A DNA stretch of 64,000 bases from Polaribacter vadi. GTDB lineage: Bacteria > Bacteroidota > Bacteroidia > Flavobacteriales > Flavobacteriaceae. Position numbers and translations under genes: made by a program. This document shows, piece after piece, positions 1 to 8,473 of this stretch. The stretch is from NCBI RefSeq assembly GCF_001761365.1, contig NZ_CP017477.1, positions 518,501-582,500 of the forward strand, written 5' to 3'. Every line of letters starts with the position of its first letter. Position 1 is the first letter of the stretch. A model generated the notes under the pieces. That model did not search any database. It was not told the DNA's origin and was given only the letters and a program-made list of their open reading frames with translations.

Positions 1-260
1 GTTTTTTAAATTCATCAAATTTTAAAGTTAAGGTTACATAACCTAAACTTGAAAACGTAATTGATTCTAAATCTTTGCTTTGAATCGTGAATTTTCCATC
101 AATATTAGAAGTGCTTCCTCTTTGTAAATTCGTAATAATAGCCACGTTTTGTATAGGTTCTAAGGAAACGTTGTCTACAACTTTTCCTGTAATAGTTTGA
201 GAAATCAAAGAAAAACATCCGAAGAAAAAAAGAAAAATAAAAGGTAATTTTTTAAGCATG
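1..260 (-). CDS. Partial N-terminus of a secreted protein with a carboxypeptidase-regulatory-like domain
   Basis: The ATG lies at 258-260 and the reading frame runs off the left edge, so only about 86 residues are visible. They begin with a hydrophobic signal peptide (MLKKLPFIFLFFFGCFSLIS) followed by QTITGKVVDNVSLEPIQNVA and later TSNIDGKF and SLGY. That is the usual start of the CarboxypepD_reg-like beta-sandwich found at the N-terminus of Bacteroidota TonB-dependent receptors and related envelope proteins. Whether the rest is a receptor, a DUF5686-type barrel or a stand-alone domain cannot be seen. It is divergent from ychF. The family call is good; the specific product is open. Confidence 0.75.
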
Positions 261-480
261 GTTGATTAATTTTTGGGAAATGTAAAACAATTTCAAAAGC
301 TGAAACTATCAAAATTTCAAGTTTAACAAAGTATTAGAGTAGCTTTATCAGAATTTTAAGAGATGTTAACTTAAATTAAGTTAATTAATTTCCTTTTAGT
401 CGATTTTTAAAAAGGTGCATCAACATTTAAAATTGATAAAAATGTCAATTTAATTCGGATTTTTTTATTTTTAAAAAAAC

Positions 481-488
481 TATATTTG
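481..488 (+). promoter_or_regulatory. Bacteroidota-type -7 promoter element for ychF
   Basis: TATATTTG matches the Bacteroidota housekeeping -7 consensus TAnnTTTG and sits 55 bp ahead of the ychF ATG in an AT-rich divergent intergenic region (261-543). That region also contains a short palindrome (about 364-382) and no further gene that I can see. No convincing -33 TTG is placed. Confidence 0.6.
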
Positions 489-543
489 CACTCGCAAAAA
501 TCAAGTAATGGTTCTTGCATTTTTTATCTAAATATCAAAGAAA

Positions 544-1635
544 ATGAAAGCTGGAATTGTAGGATTACCAAACGTAGGAAAATCAACTTTATTTAATTGT
601 TTATCGAATGCAAAAGCGCAAAGTGCTAACTTTCCTTTTTGTACTATAGAACCAAATTTAGGAGTTGTAAATGTGCCAGATACACGTTTGCAAAAGTTAG
701 AAGAATTGGTGAATCCTGAAAGAGTTTTACCTGCAACTGTAGAGATTGTAGATATTGCTGGTTTGGTAAAAGGAGCAAGTAAAGGAGAAGGTTTAGGAAA
801 TCAATTTTTGGCAAATATTAGAGAAACAGATGCAATTTTACATGTTGTGCGTTGTTTTGATAACGATAATATTATTCATGTTGATAACTCTATTGATCCT
901 GTTAGAGACAAAGAAACCATTGATATTGAACTACAATTAAAAGATTTAGAAACTGTAGAAAAGCGTTTAGAACGTGTAAAAAGAACTGCAAAAACAGGGA
1001 ATAAAGAAGCGCAAGCAGAATTGGTAGTTTTGCTAAAAATAGAGGAGACTTTGTTAAAAGGTGTTTCTGTAAGAGCCATCGATTTTAATGAAAAAGAAAT
1101 GGAATTTGTACAACCATTACAATTTATAACTGCAAAACCAGTTTTGTATGTTTGTAATGTTGATGAAAATTCTGCTGTTTCTGGAAACGCTTATGTAGAT
1201 AAAGTTAGAGAAGCTGTAAAAGATGAAAATGCTGAAGTGATTGTTTTAGCTGTAGGAACTGAGGCAGATATTACAGAATTAGACGATTATGAAGAGCGCC
1301 AAATGTTTTTGGCAGATATTGGTTTAGAAGAAGCTGGTGTTTCTAGATTAGTTCGTTCAGCATATAAATTATTAAACTTACAAACTTATTTTACAGCAGG
1401 TGTAAAAGAAGTAAGAGCTTGGACAATTCCTATTGGATCAACTGCGCCACAAGCAGCAGGTGTAATTCATACCGATTTTGAAAAAGGTTTTATTAGAGCA
1501 GAAACAATTGCTTACGAAGATTATGTTACTTATGGTTCTGAAGCTAAAGTAAAAGAAGCTGGAAAAATGAGAGTAGAAGGTAAGGAGTACATTGTAAAAG
1601 ATGGTGATGTTATGCACTTTAGATTTAATGTTTAA
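544..1635 (+). CDS. ychF: Redox-regulated ATPase YchF (Obg-like)
   Basis: At 363 residues this is the full family length. It is a P-loop NTPase of the TRAFAC/Obg class: G1 loop GLPNVGKST near residues 7-15, G3 [20 protein letters not shown] near 70-90, and the modified G4 NVDE that makes YchF prefer ATP over GTP. The C-terminal TGS-like domain ([15 protein letters not shown] to the end) is intact. YchF is a cytosolic protein associated with ribosomes and the oxidative-stress response. It has its own promoter and a strong downstream hairpin, so it is probably monocistronic. Confidence 0.97.
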   Translation: MKAGIVGLPNVGKSTLFNCLSNAKAQSANFPFCTIEPNLGVVNVPDTRLQKLEELVNPERVLPATVEIVDIAGLVKGASKGEGLGNQFLANIRETDAILHVVRCFDNDNIIHVDNSIDPVRDKETIDIELQLKDLETVEKRLERVKRTAKTGNKEAQAELVVLLKIEETLLKGVSVRAIDFNEKEMEFVQPLQFITAKPVLYVCNVDENSAVSGNAYVDKVREAVKDENAEVIVLAVGTEADITELDDYEERQMFLADIGLEEAGVSRLVRSAYKLLNLQTYFTAGVKEVRAWTIPIGSTAPQAAGVIHTDFEKGFIRAETIAYEDYVTYGSEAKVKEAGKMRVEGKEYIVKDGDVMHFRFNV

Positions 1636-1675
1636 TTATTTTTTTTAAAGTTATAAGAACTTCTAATAAATTTAT

Positions 1676-1710
1676 AAAAAAATCTCAATAAGAAATTATT
1701 GAGATTTTTT
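1676..1710. terminator. Hairpin terminator after ychF, probably bidirectional
   Basis: AATCTCAATAA and TTATTGAGATT pair around a GAAA loop, flanked by A-runs and T-runs. It lies between ychF (+) and the acyl-CoA dehydrogenase (-), which converge, so it could stop transcripts from both sides. Confidence 0.8.
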
Positions 1711-1789
1711 ATTTAATTCAAAATTCATTTATTAGAATTTATATGTATGGTTAGGTTCTTAATTTCAATTTTTATTTGATTGTTGAAAT

Positions 1790-3154
1790 TTAACTCACAA
1801 ATGCACTATATCCTGTAATTGCTCTACCAACAATTAATGAGTTAATTTCTTTGGTACCTTCATAACTATAAATAGCTTCTGCATCTGCAACAAAACGAGC
1901 TACATTATATTCTAAAAGTATTCCATTTCCTCCCATAACTTCTCTAGCTCTGCTCACTACATCTCGAGTTCTCATACTACAAAAAACTTTTGCAAGGCTT
2001 GCATGTTCATCTGTCATAATATCTGCATCTTGCATTTCACTTAGTCTAAAACACATCGTTTGCATAGCTGTAAGATTCGCAACCATTTCAACTAAATGAT
2101 TTTGTATAAGTTGAAAACGTGCAATTGGCCTGCCAAATTGTTCTCGCTTTTTTGTGTATTTCAATGCATTTTCATAAGCACCTCTTGCACAACCAACAGC
2201 TTGCCAAGCAACTGCTGCACGTGTCATTTTAAGTACTTGTGCAGTATCACTAAAATGATCACATTTTTGGAGTCTATCTTCTTCTGGTACTTTGCAATTT
2301 GTTAACGTAATTAATGCATTTTGTACAGTTCGTAACGCCATTTTATCTGCCATTTTTTCTGCTTTATAACCTGGGTTTCCTTTCCTAACTAAAAAGCCTT
2401 TTACTGCGTTCGTTTTTTCTTCTCTAGCCCAAATTATAGTAACATCACTAAAGGTGGCATTTCCTATCCATTTTTTCTGTCCATTAATAATCCACTCATT
2501 ATTTTCTTTACGACACGTGGTTTCCATTCCACCAGCAACAGCAGAACCTACATTAGGCTCTGTTAATCCAAAAGCACCTATAACTTCCATTTTTTGCATT
2601 TTAGGAAGCCATTCCTGTTTCTGTTCTTCACTTCCACAAAGATAAATGCTTCCCATGGCTAAACCAGAATGAACACCAAAAAAAGTAGAGATTGAAACAT
2701 CAATTCTTGCCAATTCCATTGCTAAAATTCCTTCCATTAAAAAACTTTCTCCTGGACAACCATATCCTTGATATGCCAATCCACAAACATTTAATGCTGC
2801 CATTTTTGGGATAATATGATGTGGAAATTCTGCTCTATTCCAAAAGTCATTGGCAATAGGTTTTATTTCCTTTTCCATAAATTGACGAACTTTTAACTGA
2901 ATTTCTCGCTGATGTGGTGTCAATTTTAAGCTCAGGTCATAAAAGTCGCCATCAATTGGAGGTAAATTATGTTGGCCTTTTCTAGCTTTCGTTTTTAGCA
3001 TTCTCATAAGACCTGCCATTTGTCGATCATCAAGTTCTCCAACAGTTTTCATAACTTCTCCTAAATCTATTTTTTCTGAAAGTTTAGCGATTGCAGCAAT
3101 GTCTACAGATTTTAATACTGAAAATGTAGATTTTATTTTTTTGAATATGGACAT
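1790..3154 (-). CDS. Acyl-CoA dehydrogenase family protein
   Basis: A 454-residue flavoprotein with the full acyl-CoA dehydrogenase fold. The N-terminal helical domain starts near residue 75 (SLKLTPHQREIQLKVRQF) and is preceded by an unusual extension of about 70 residues. The FAD-binding middle segment includes GAFGLTEPNVGSAVAGG and the C-terminal domain includes REQFGRPIARFQLIQ and EVMGGNGI. AIYSYEGTKEINSLIVGRAI contains the Glu position used as catalytic base in glutaryl-CoA-dehydrogenase-like members. It probably oxidises a short or branched acyl-CoA, or glutaryl-CoA; the substrate cannot be told from sequence alone. It stands alone between terminators. Confidence 0.9.
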   Translation of the reverse strand: MSIFKKIKSTFSVLKSVDIAAIAKLSEKIDLGEVMKTVGELDDRQMAGLMRMLKTKARKGQHNLPPIDGDFYDLSLKLTPHQREIQLKVRQFMEKEIKPIANDFWNRAEFPHHIIPKMAALNVCGLAYQGYGCPGESFLMEGILAMELARIDVSISTFFGVHSGLAMGSIYLCGSEEQKQEWLPKMQKMEVIGAFGLTEPNVGSAVAGGMETTCRKENNEWIINGQKKWIGNATFSDVTIIWAREEKTNAVKGFLVRKGNPGYKAEKMADKMALRTVQNALITLTNCKVPEEDRLQKCDHFSDTAQVLKMTRAAVAWQAVGCARGAYENALKYTKKREQFGRPIARFQLIQNHLVEMVANLTAMQTMCFRLSEMQDADIMTDEHASLAKVFCSMRTRDVVSRAREVMGGNGILLEYNVARFVADAEAIYSYEGTKEINSLIVGRAITGYSAFVS

Positions 3155-3325
3155 AGTATGATTTTTAAGTGTAAAATTTCAGATTTGTTAATTTATAAAG
3201 ATTTCTACACTACTAAGAATTATTTTAGTCGTAAAAATCATGAAATAAACTTTTATTAAAAGTAATAAAAAATAAGGTTGATTTGTAAGTTGCTTCTTTT
3301 TATTCCTTAATAAATTAAAAAATGA

Positions 3326-3333
3326 TATTTTTG
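3326..3333 (+). promoter_or_regulatory. TAnnTTTG-type promoter element ahead of a lipoprotein gene
   Basis: TATTTTTG fits TAnnTTTG and lies 39 bp before the preferred ATG at 3372. The site falls upstream of the earlier in-frame ATG (3348) too, so it does not by itself decide the start. Confidence 0.4.
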
Positions 3334-3371
3334 GCATAGCTATTGAAATGAAGAAATTAAACCTAACTATT

Positions 3372-4559
3372 ATGAAAAAACAACTACTCATTATTTCATC
3401 TTTTTTTTTATTGATTTCTTGTAGTTCAGTAAAAAAAACGCAACAAGCAATTAGCAATGGAAATTACGATACAGCCATAGATATTGCCATCGAAAATTTA
3501 AAAAAGAATAAAACTAAAAAAGGAAATCAACCCTATGTTTTAATGCTTCAAGAGGCTTTTAACAAAGCAAGATTAAGAGATTTAGACCGAATTAATTTTT
3601 TGAAAAAGGATAACAACCCTCAAAATATAGAAGCTATTTACAGTCTTTATAATGATTTGAAAAATAGGCAAGAGGTCTTGAAACCTTTATTGCCCTTGCC
3701 AATTTTAGATCAAAATAAAAATGCTGATTTTCAACTGGTAAATTATGATGATGAAATTATAGCGAATAAAAATCAATTGTCAGATTATTTATATGCGAAA
3801 GTAGAAAAGCTATTTAGAGCAGATAATAAGTTTGATTACAGAACTGCTTATGAAGATTTGGAATATTTAGAAAAAGTAAACCCAAACTTTAGAGACACTC
3901 GTAATTTAATGAACGTAGCTCGTCAAAGAGGAGTAGATTTTGTGATTGTTTCTATGAAAAACGAATCTGATAAAGTAATTCCTAAAAGATTGGAAGAAGA
4001 TTTATTAAATTTTGATACGTATGGTTTAGATGATTTATGGACAATTTATCATGGAGCCAAAAACCCAAATATTAAGTATGATTTTGGTTTAGAGTTAAAT
4101 TTAAGAAACATTCAAGTTTCTCCAGAACAAGTTAGAGAAAAGGAATTGGTTAAAGAAAAGCAAGTTGTAGATGGCTTTAAATATCTTTTAGATGATAAAG
4201 GAAATCAAGTTCTAGATAAGGATGGCAATAAAATTAAAGTTGATAAACTGGTAAATGTACGTTGTGAAATTTATCAATTTACGCAGTTCAAATCATCAAA
4301 AGTTACAGGCCAAGTAAAATTTGTAGATTTAAATTCTAAACAAACCATACAAACATATCCTATAGCAAGTGAGTTTGCTTTTCAGCATATTTATGCAAAT
4401 TACAGAGGAGATAAAAGAGCTTTAGAATCGTCTTTTTTAGATTTAATTGCTTTGCGAGTTGTTCCTTTTCCAACCAACGAACAAATGATTTATGATTCTG
4501 GTCAAGATTTAAAATTAAGATTAAAGAGCATTATTACTAGAAATAAATTTAGAAATTAA
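3372..4559 (+). CDS. Putative lipoprotein of unknown function
   Basis: I do not recognise the family by name. The start at 3372 is preferred over the in-frame ATG at 3348 because it gives a clean lipoprotein signal, MKKQLLIISSFFLLISC, with the lipobox Cys at residue 17. The mature part (about 380 residues) begins with a helical segment resembling tetratricopeptide-style repeats (TAIDIAIENLKKNKTKKG..., AYEDLEYLEKVNPNFRD). A more beta-rich second half follows (VRCEIYQFTQFKSSKVTGQV, SEFAFQHIYANYRGDKRAL). It is probably a periplasm-facing outer-membrane lipoprotein of the Bacteroidota, with no partner nearby. A strong hairpin follows. Confidence 0.75.
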   Translation: MKKQLLIISSFFLLISCSSVKKTQQAISNGNYDTAIDIAIENLKKNKTKKGNQPYVLMLQEAFNKARLRDLDRINFLKKDNNPQNIEAIYSLYNDLKNRQEVLKPLLPLPILDQNKNADFQLVNYDDEIIANKNQLSDYLYAKVEKLFRADNKFDYRTAYEDLEYLEKVNPNFRDTRNLMNVARQRGVDFVIVSMKNESDKVIPKRLEEDLLNFDTYGLDDLWTIYHGAKNPNIKYDFGLELNLRNIQVSPEQVREKELVKEKQVVDGFKYLLDDKGNQVLDKDGNKIKVDKLVNVRCEIYQFTQFKSSKVTGQVKFVDLNSKQTIQTYPIASEFAFQHIYANYRGDKRALESSFLDLIALRVVPFPTNEQMIYDSGQDLKLRLKSIITRNKFRN

Positions 4560-4587
4560 CGAAATTTTATTGTTATAATAAATAAGT

Positions 4588-4625
4588 AAAGTCGCTATAA
4601 ACAATTGTTTATAGCGACTTTTTTA
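4588..4625 (+). terminator. Rho-independent terminator after the lipoprotein gene
   Basis: A perfect 15-bp stem (AAAGTCGCTATAAAC with GTTTATAGCGACTTT) around AATT, followed by a T-run. It starts 29 nt after the stop codon. Confidence 0.88.
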
Positions 4626-4751
4626 TTAATAATATACTTTTCAGTTATTAAATTTAATAATATAAAATTAGTTTATCTTACAAAAAATTCCATTTAACGA
4701 TATAAACGTACCATTCGTATATTAAAAGAATAATTATACATGTATTAACGG

Positions 4752-4759
4752 TACTTTTG
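4752..4759 (+). promoter_or_regulatory. TAnnTTTG element ahead of a small membrane ORF
   Basis: TACTTTTG matches the Bacteroidota -7 consensus and lies 15 bp before the ATG of the 57-codon ORF at 4774, which would imply a very short leader. It is the main support for that ORF being expressed. Confidence 0.45.
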
Positions 4760-4773
4760 AGTAACTAAAATAT

Positions 4774-4947
4774 ATGATTATGACAACTCAATACTTCAAC
4801 CTAATATCTTTAAAATCATTTGCAATTGAATTTGTAGAGTATTCAGTTTTAATTTTTGCTTTTTTTATGTTTTTTATGTTGGTGGATAAATTGATGCATA
4901 AAATAAATAAGACTAAGAAATCAACTGCAAAGGTTATACCTAATTAA
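4774..4947 (+). CDS. Possible small membrane protein (57 aa)
   Basis: A 57-codon ORF in the 490-bp gap between a terminator and the DUF457 gene. Residues about 20-38 (FVEYSVLIFAFFMFFMLVD) form one hydrophobic segment, followed by a lysine-rich tail (HKINKTKKSTAK), the pattern of a single-pass small membrane protein with a positive cytoplasmic end. A promoter-like TACTTTTG sits just upstream. A second Met at codon 3 could be the true start. No family is recognised. The rest of the gap (4948-5050) shows nothing clear. Confidence 0.4.
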   Translation: MIMTTQYFNLISLKSFAIEFVEYSVLIFAFFMFFMLVDKLMHKINKTKKSTAKVIPN

Positions 4948-5050
4948 ACGCTTCGTAAAGACTCGTAATCGTTTTAAAACGTTTTATTCAAAACACACTT
5001 TACAGTTTTGAATTATAGAAGAAGACACTTTTAAACTGCGATTAGAAAAT

Positions 5051-6049
5051 CTAGTTCCCTTTTATTCTTTCCCACAATTCTGATAATAATTTTTTACCAT
5101 CTCTTTTTTCTTTAGGTTCTTCTATAAAAAAAGGTGTTCCATTTTTATCAACTTCAATTTTATATTTAAAAACAAAATTAGTGGCATTTGGTTGTACACT
5201 TAAGGCTCCAAAACGTAAATCATTAAAATATAAAGTATCATTTTTTTTGTTGATGGTATACCAGCCTTTAGAAATTGCAATCATTCTTTGCATTTTTGAA
5301 TGATGTTCCAACTCACCTAATAATTGATGATTTTTAGGATATTCAGAAAATTGAATCGGATTTTTATCAAAAAAAGACGAATACCCAATTAAAAAAGAAT
5401 CTTCAGTTTCAATATTTGCGCTCCACAAAATAGTATTTAAAGGTGTTGGTTTTGTGTTTAAGGTTTTAAAAGTGATGTTTTGTACTGCCAATTCTTTATT
5501 AAATTTTTGATATGCAAAACCTTTTAAAATTAAAGTGATTATTAAATAAGAACTACTAATAATTAACCCTAAATTATTGTAGAATCTTCTTTTTTTAGTT
5601 CCTCTTTTCTGAAGCATTGCCAAAATTAGAAAAACCAAAAAAGGAATTGTGTACAAAGGATCTATTACAAAAACGTTTTTAAAAGCCAAACGAATACCCA
5701 AAGGCCAAAAAAGCTGTGTTCCCCAAGTTGTTTGTGCGTCTAAAATTGGGTGTGTAATAAATGCCCAAAAGAATAACCAAGACCAATCTTTTAGGTTTTT
5801 ATAGGTTTCAAATCTTGTGACTAAAAAGGCCAAAATTGGCGCAAAAACTATAGAAAAAAATATGGAATGTGTAAAACCTCTATGAATTTCTAAAGCAGAA
5901 ACAGTGTCTGTAAAAAAAGAAGAAATAACATCTAAATCAGGAATGGTACCAGCAATTGCTCCATACAACATAGCTTTATTGCCTATTTTTCTTCCTAATA
6001 CAGCTTCACCAACAGCAGCTCCTAAAATTATTTGTGTTAAAGAATCCAA
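5051..6049 (-). CDS. DUF457 / YdjM-type membrane-bound metal-dependent hydrolase
   Basis: The protein has 332 residues. The N-terminus MDSLTQIILGAAVGEAVLG, then GAIAGTIPDLD, HRGFTHSIFF and THPILDAQTTWGTQLFWP, is the signature of the YdjM/DUF457 integral-membrane family, with conserved His/Asp residues thought to bind metal. Four to five hydrophobic segments lie in the first 180 residues; the C-terminal third is soluble. The start is a TTG (6047-6049), and it matches the family start exactly. The gene follows the SDR reductase on the same strand with a 12-bp gap, so the two are probably co-transcribed. The physiological substrate is unknown for the family. Confidence 0.88.
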   Translation of the reverse strand: MDSLTQIILGAAVGEAVLGRKIGNKAMLYGAIAGTIPDLDVISSFFTDTVSALEIHRGFTHSIFFSIVFAPILAFLVTRFETYKNLKDWSWLFFWAFITHPILDAQTTWGTQLFWPLGIRLAFKNVFVIDPLYTIPFLVFLILAMLQKRGTKKRRFYNNLGLIISSSYLIITLILKGFAYQKFNKELAVQNITFKTLNTKPTPLNTILWSANIETEDSFLIGYSSFFDKNPIQFSEYPKNHQLLGELEHHSKMQRMIAISKGWYTINKKNDTLYFNDLRFGALSVQPNATNFVFKYKIEVDKNGTPFFIEEPKEKRDGKKLLSELWERIKGN

Positions 6050-6061
6050 TATTTAAATTAT

Positions 6062-7177
6062 TTAATAACTTTTCTGAAATTGCTTTTCAACTGAAAAATG
6101 AATCAAGTTCATAAAGTTTTCATGAACTCCAAGATTGATTTCCAGTTGTAATTTTTCAATAAAATTTAAAATAAATTCTGATTGATATTGCAAATCTGGA
6201 ATGGAAACATATTTTTCGAAAAGGCTACCAATAGTTTTGTAATACAATTGTTCGAAAGCATTTAAATTTTCAGGCTTTTTAGAAACAAATTCATAAGAAT
6301 TAATGTTGAAATACTTCAAGTAATCATTTACATATTCCTTGTGTAGTAGTTGTTTAGGGTTTACAATATTCATTTCTTTGATTGCCGGATTTAAAAAACC
6401 ATATAAAATTGATTTTGCAACAAAATCTACAGGCACAATATTTAATCCACTTTTTGTATCAATCCAAATTCTAAATTTTTCTTTTGATTTATCAGCATAT
6501 TTATATAAAAACATGGCTAAAGAATAAAAAACATCAAATTTTGGTGTTTCAAAGAAAGGCTTTTCAATTAATCGTCCACAAATAATACTAGGTCTTAAAA
6601 TTTGATAATCGATGTTGTTTTTCTCACAAGTCTCTTTTACGTAAACTTCACTTTCGTACTTAGATTTTTCATAGGGATTTCTAAAATCACTAACCTTATA
6701 ATTTTCAATATTATCATTTACTTTTTCGTTTTGAATACCAAAAGAATAGGCAGTAGAAATATATATAAAACGAGTTACAGAATTTGGCAACTCCTTTAAA
6801 AGATGCTTGGTAATTAAATAGTTTTGTGTGTGAACTATTTCTTTAGAATCATTTGTATGCAGCAAACTTGTTGAGCCTGCACAATGAATAATGGTATCAA
6901 AATTATAGTTTTTTAAGGTGGTTTTAGTTATTTCAGATAAATTCCCTTCAATCAATGTAATTTTTTCTAAGCATTCCTTTAAAGTGAATTTGTTTAAAAA
7001 ACTTGGTCGAGAATCATCTTGAAGAATAGCTAATAATCGTTGTTTAGCAGGTTTTTCATTATCTCTAATAATTACATAAAGATGATTTACCGTTTTTTCA
7101 ACAATCGCTTTATGAATCCATTCAAATATAATATGACTTCCAACAATTCCACCACCACCAGTCAATAAACAATTCAT
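6062..7177 (-). CDS. NAD(P)-dependent SDR oxidoreductase, thioester/fatty-acyl-CoA reductase-like
   Basis: An extended short-chain dehydrogenase of about 371 residues. The nucleotide-binding loop LLTGGGGIVGSH starts at the chosen Met, and the catalytic Tyr/Lys pair is seen in NPYEKSKYESEVY. DTIIHCAGSTSLLH and YQILRPSIICGR match the Male-sterility/thioester-reductase branch, so a long-chain acyl thioester is a plausible substrate. The start is put at the Met at about 7177. The longer GTG-initiated frame to 7228 would begin inside the hairpin that ends gcvT, and its extra 17 residues are not family-like. It forms a likely pair with the downstream DUF457 gene. Confidence 0.82.
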   Translation of the reverse strand: MNCLLTGGGGIVGSHIIFEWIHKAIVEKTVNHLYVIIRDNEKPAKQRLLAILQDDSRPSFLNKFTLKECLEKITLIEGNLSEITKTTLKNYNFDTIIHCAGSTSLLHTNDSKEIVHTQNYLITKHLLKELPNSVTRFIYISTAYSFGIQNEKVNDNIENYKVSDFRNPYEKSKYESEVYVKETCEKNNIDYQILRPSIICGRLIEKPFFETPKFDVFYSLAMFLYKYADKSKEKFRIWIDTKSGLNIVPVDFVAKSILYGFLNPAIKEMNIVNPKQLLHKEYVNDYLKYFNINSYEFVSKKPENLNAFEQLYYKTIGSLFEKYVSIPDLQYQSEFILNFIEKLQLEINLGVHENFMNLIHFSVEKQFQKSY

Positions 7178-7215
7178 TTTATTTCTATTTTGAAAAATAC
7201 CAATATCATTAAATA

Positions 7216-7246
7216 AAAAAAACTTCACAAGGTTTGTGAAGTTTTA
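7216..7246 (-). terminator. Hairpin terminator downstream of gcvT
   Basis: AACTTCACAA and TTGTGAAGTT pair around a very short loop, with T-rich sequence on the minus-strand 3' side. It lies between gcvT and the SDR gene, both read leftward, so it may separate the two transcripts. It also argues against a GTG start for the SDR gene at 7228. Confidence 0.7.
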
Positions 7247-7255
7247 AGTTTCGTT

Positions 7256-8341
7256 TTATCCTTTATAAAAAGGCAACTTTACAACGGTTGCAGGAATTAC
7301 ATTTTTACGAATTTTAATATAAATTTGAGTATCCTTGGCTGTGAATAATGTACTTACATATCCTAATCCAATTCCTATTCCCAAACTAGGGCTCATAGTT
7401 CCAGAAGTTACTGTACCTATTCTATTTGAATTGTTATCAAGAATTTCATAACCTTGTCTTGGAATTGCTTTTTCATTCATTGTAAAAGCGACTAATTTTC
7501 TTGAAGGTTTCTCTGCTTTTTGTTTTGCTAAATTTTCATGATTTACAAAATCTTTAGTAAATTTAGTAATCCATCCTAAACCAGCTTCCAATGGCGATGT
7601 TGTTTCGTTGATATCATTACCATATAAACAATAGCCCATTTCTAAACGCAAAGTATCTCTTGCTGCTAAACCAATTGGTCTAATATCATAATCTGAACCC
7701 GCTTTTAAAACTTTATTCCAAATTTGTTCTACCTCGCTATTTTTACAATAAATTTCAAAACCTCCAGAACCAGTATAACCAGTTGCAGAAATTATAACAT
7801 TTTCAATGCCTGCAAAATCACCAATTTTAAATTTGTAAAAAGGAATTTCATCTAAATCTAATGTAGATAAAGGTTGCATAGCTTGCACAGCTTTTGGACC
7901 TTGAATGGCCAATAAAGAATAATCATCAGATATATCTTTTAAATCTGCATTAAACTCTTTATTGTATTTAGAAATCCAGTTCCAATCTTTTTCAATATTA
8001 CCAGCATTTACCACTAATAAATATTGATCTTCTTTTATTCTATAACAAATTAAATCATCTACAATTCCATTTTCTTCATTTGGAAAACAGCTATATTGTG
8101 CATCACCAATTTGAAGTTTAGAAGCGTCATTCGAAGTTACTTTTTGAATTAATGCCAACGCATTTTCGCCAGAAACTAAAAATTCACCCATATGACTTAC
8201 ATCAAAAACACCAACGCCATTTCTAACAGTTTCATGTTCAATATTTATACCTTTGTAAGAAACAGGCATATTAAAACCTGCAAAAGGCACCATTTTTGCT
8301 CCTAATTTTTCGTGAACTTTATGTAAGGCAATATTTTTCAT
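7256..8341 (-). CDS. gcvT: Glycine cleavage system T protein (aminomethyltransferase)
   Basis: 361 residues, normal length. The GCV_T fold is complete: [15 protein letters not shown] near residue 42, the folate-site region, [14 protein letters not shown] in the middle, [16 protein letters not shown], and the C-terminal barrel with [21 protein letters not shown]. It transfers the aminomethyl group of the lipoylated H protein to tetrahydrofolate, releasing ammonia. The H, P and L components are not in this window, which is common because gcvT is often unlinked in Bacteroidota. Confidence 0.97.
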   Translation of the reverse strand: MKNIALHKVHEKLGAKMVPFAGFNMPVSYKGINIEHETVRNGVGVFDVSHMGEFLVSGENALALIQKVTSNDASKLQIGDAQYSCFPNEENGIVDDLICYRIKEDQYLLVVNAGNIEKDWNWISKYNKEFNADLKDISDDYSLLAIQGPKAVQAMQPLSTLDLDEIPFYKFKIGDFAGIENVIISATGYTGSGGFEIYCKNSEVEQIWNKVLKAGSDYDIRPIGLAARDTLRLEMGYCLYGNDINETTSPLEAGLGWITKFTKDFVNHENLAKQKAEKPSRKLVAFTMNEKAIPRQGYEILDNNSNRIGTVTSGTMSPSLGIGIGLGYVSTLFTAKDTQIYIKIRKNVIPATVVKLPFYKG

Positions 8342-8440
8342 CGTGTAAATTCTTTAATTTTTGGCTAAATTATTGAAAAATTCATAATAATTAAGCATTA
8401 AAATTCTGTTAATATTCATATTTCAAAAAATAAATAATAG

Positions 8441-8448
8441 TACATTTG
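8441..8448 (+). promoter_or_regulatory. TAnnTTTG promoter element for the aminopeptidase P gene
   Basis: TACATTTG, 26 bp ahead of the ATG at 8474, in the gcvT/aminopeptidase divergent gap. Confidence 0.6.
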
Positions 8449-8473
8449 AAATCATAAACAAAATCTACAACCT

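Noticed and set aside
4621..5050. tRNA or other RNA genes in intergenic gaps
   Set aside because: No cloverleaf with a TTCRANY loop was found here or in the other larger gaps by eye; only RNase P RNA and the riboswitch are clear.
7178..7228. GTG-initiated extension of the SDR reductase
   Set aside because: It starts inside the gcvT terminator hairpin and adds sequence that is not family-like ahead of the Rossmann motif.
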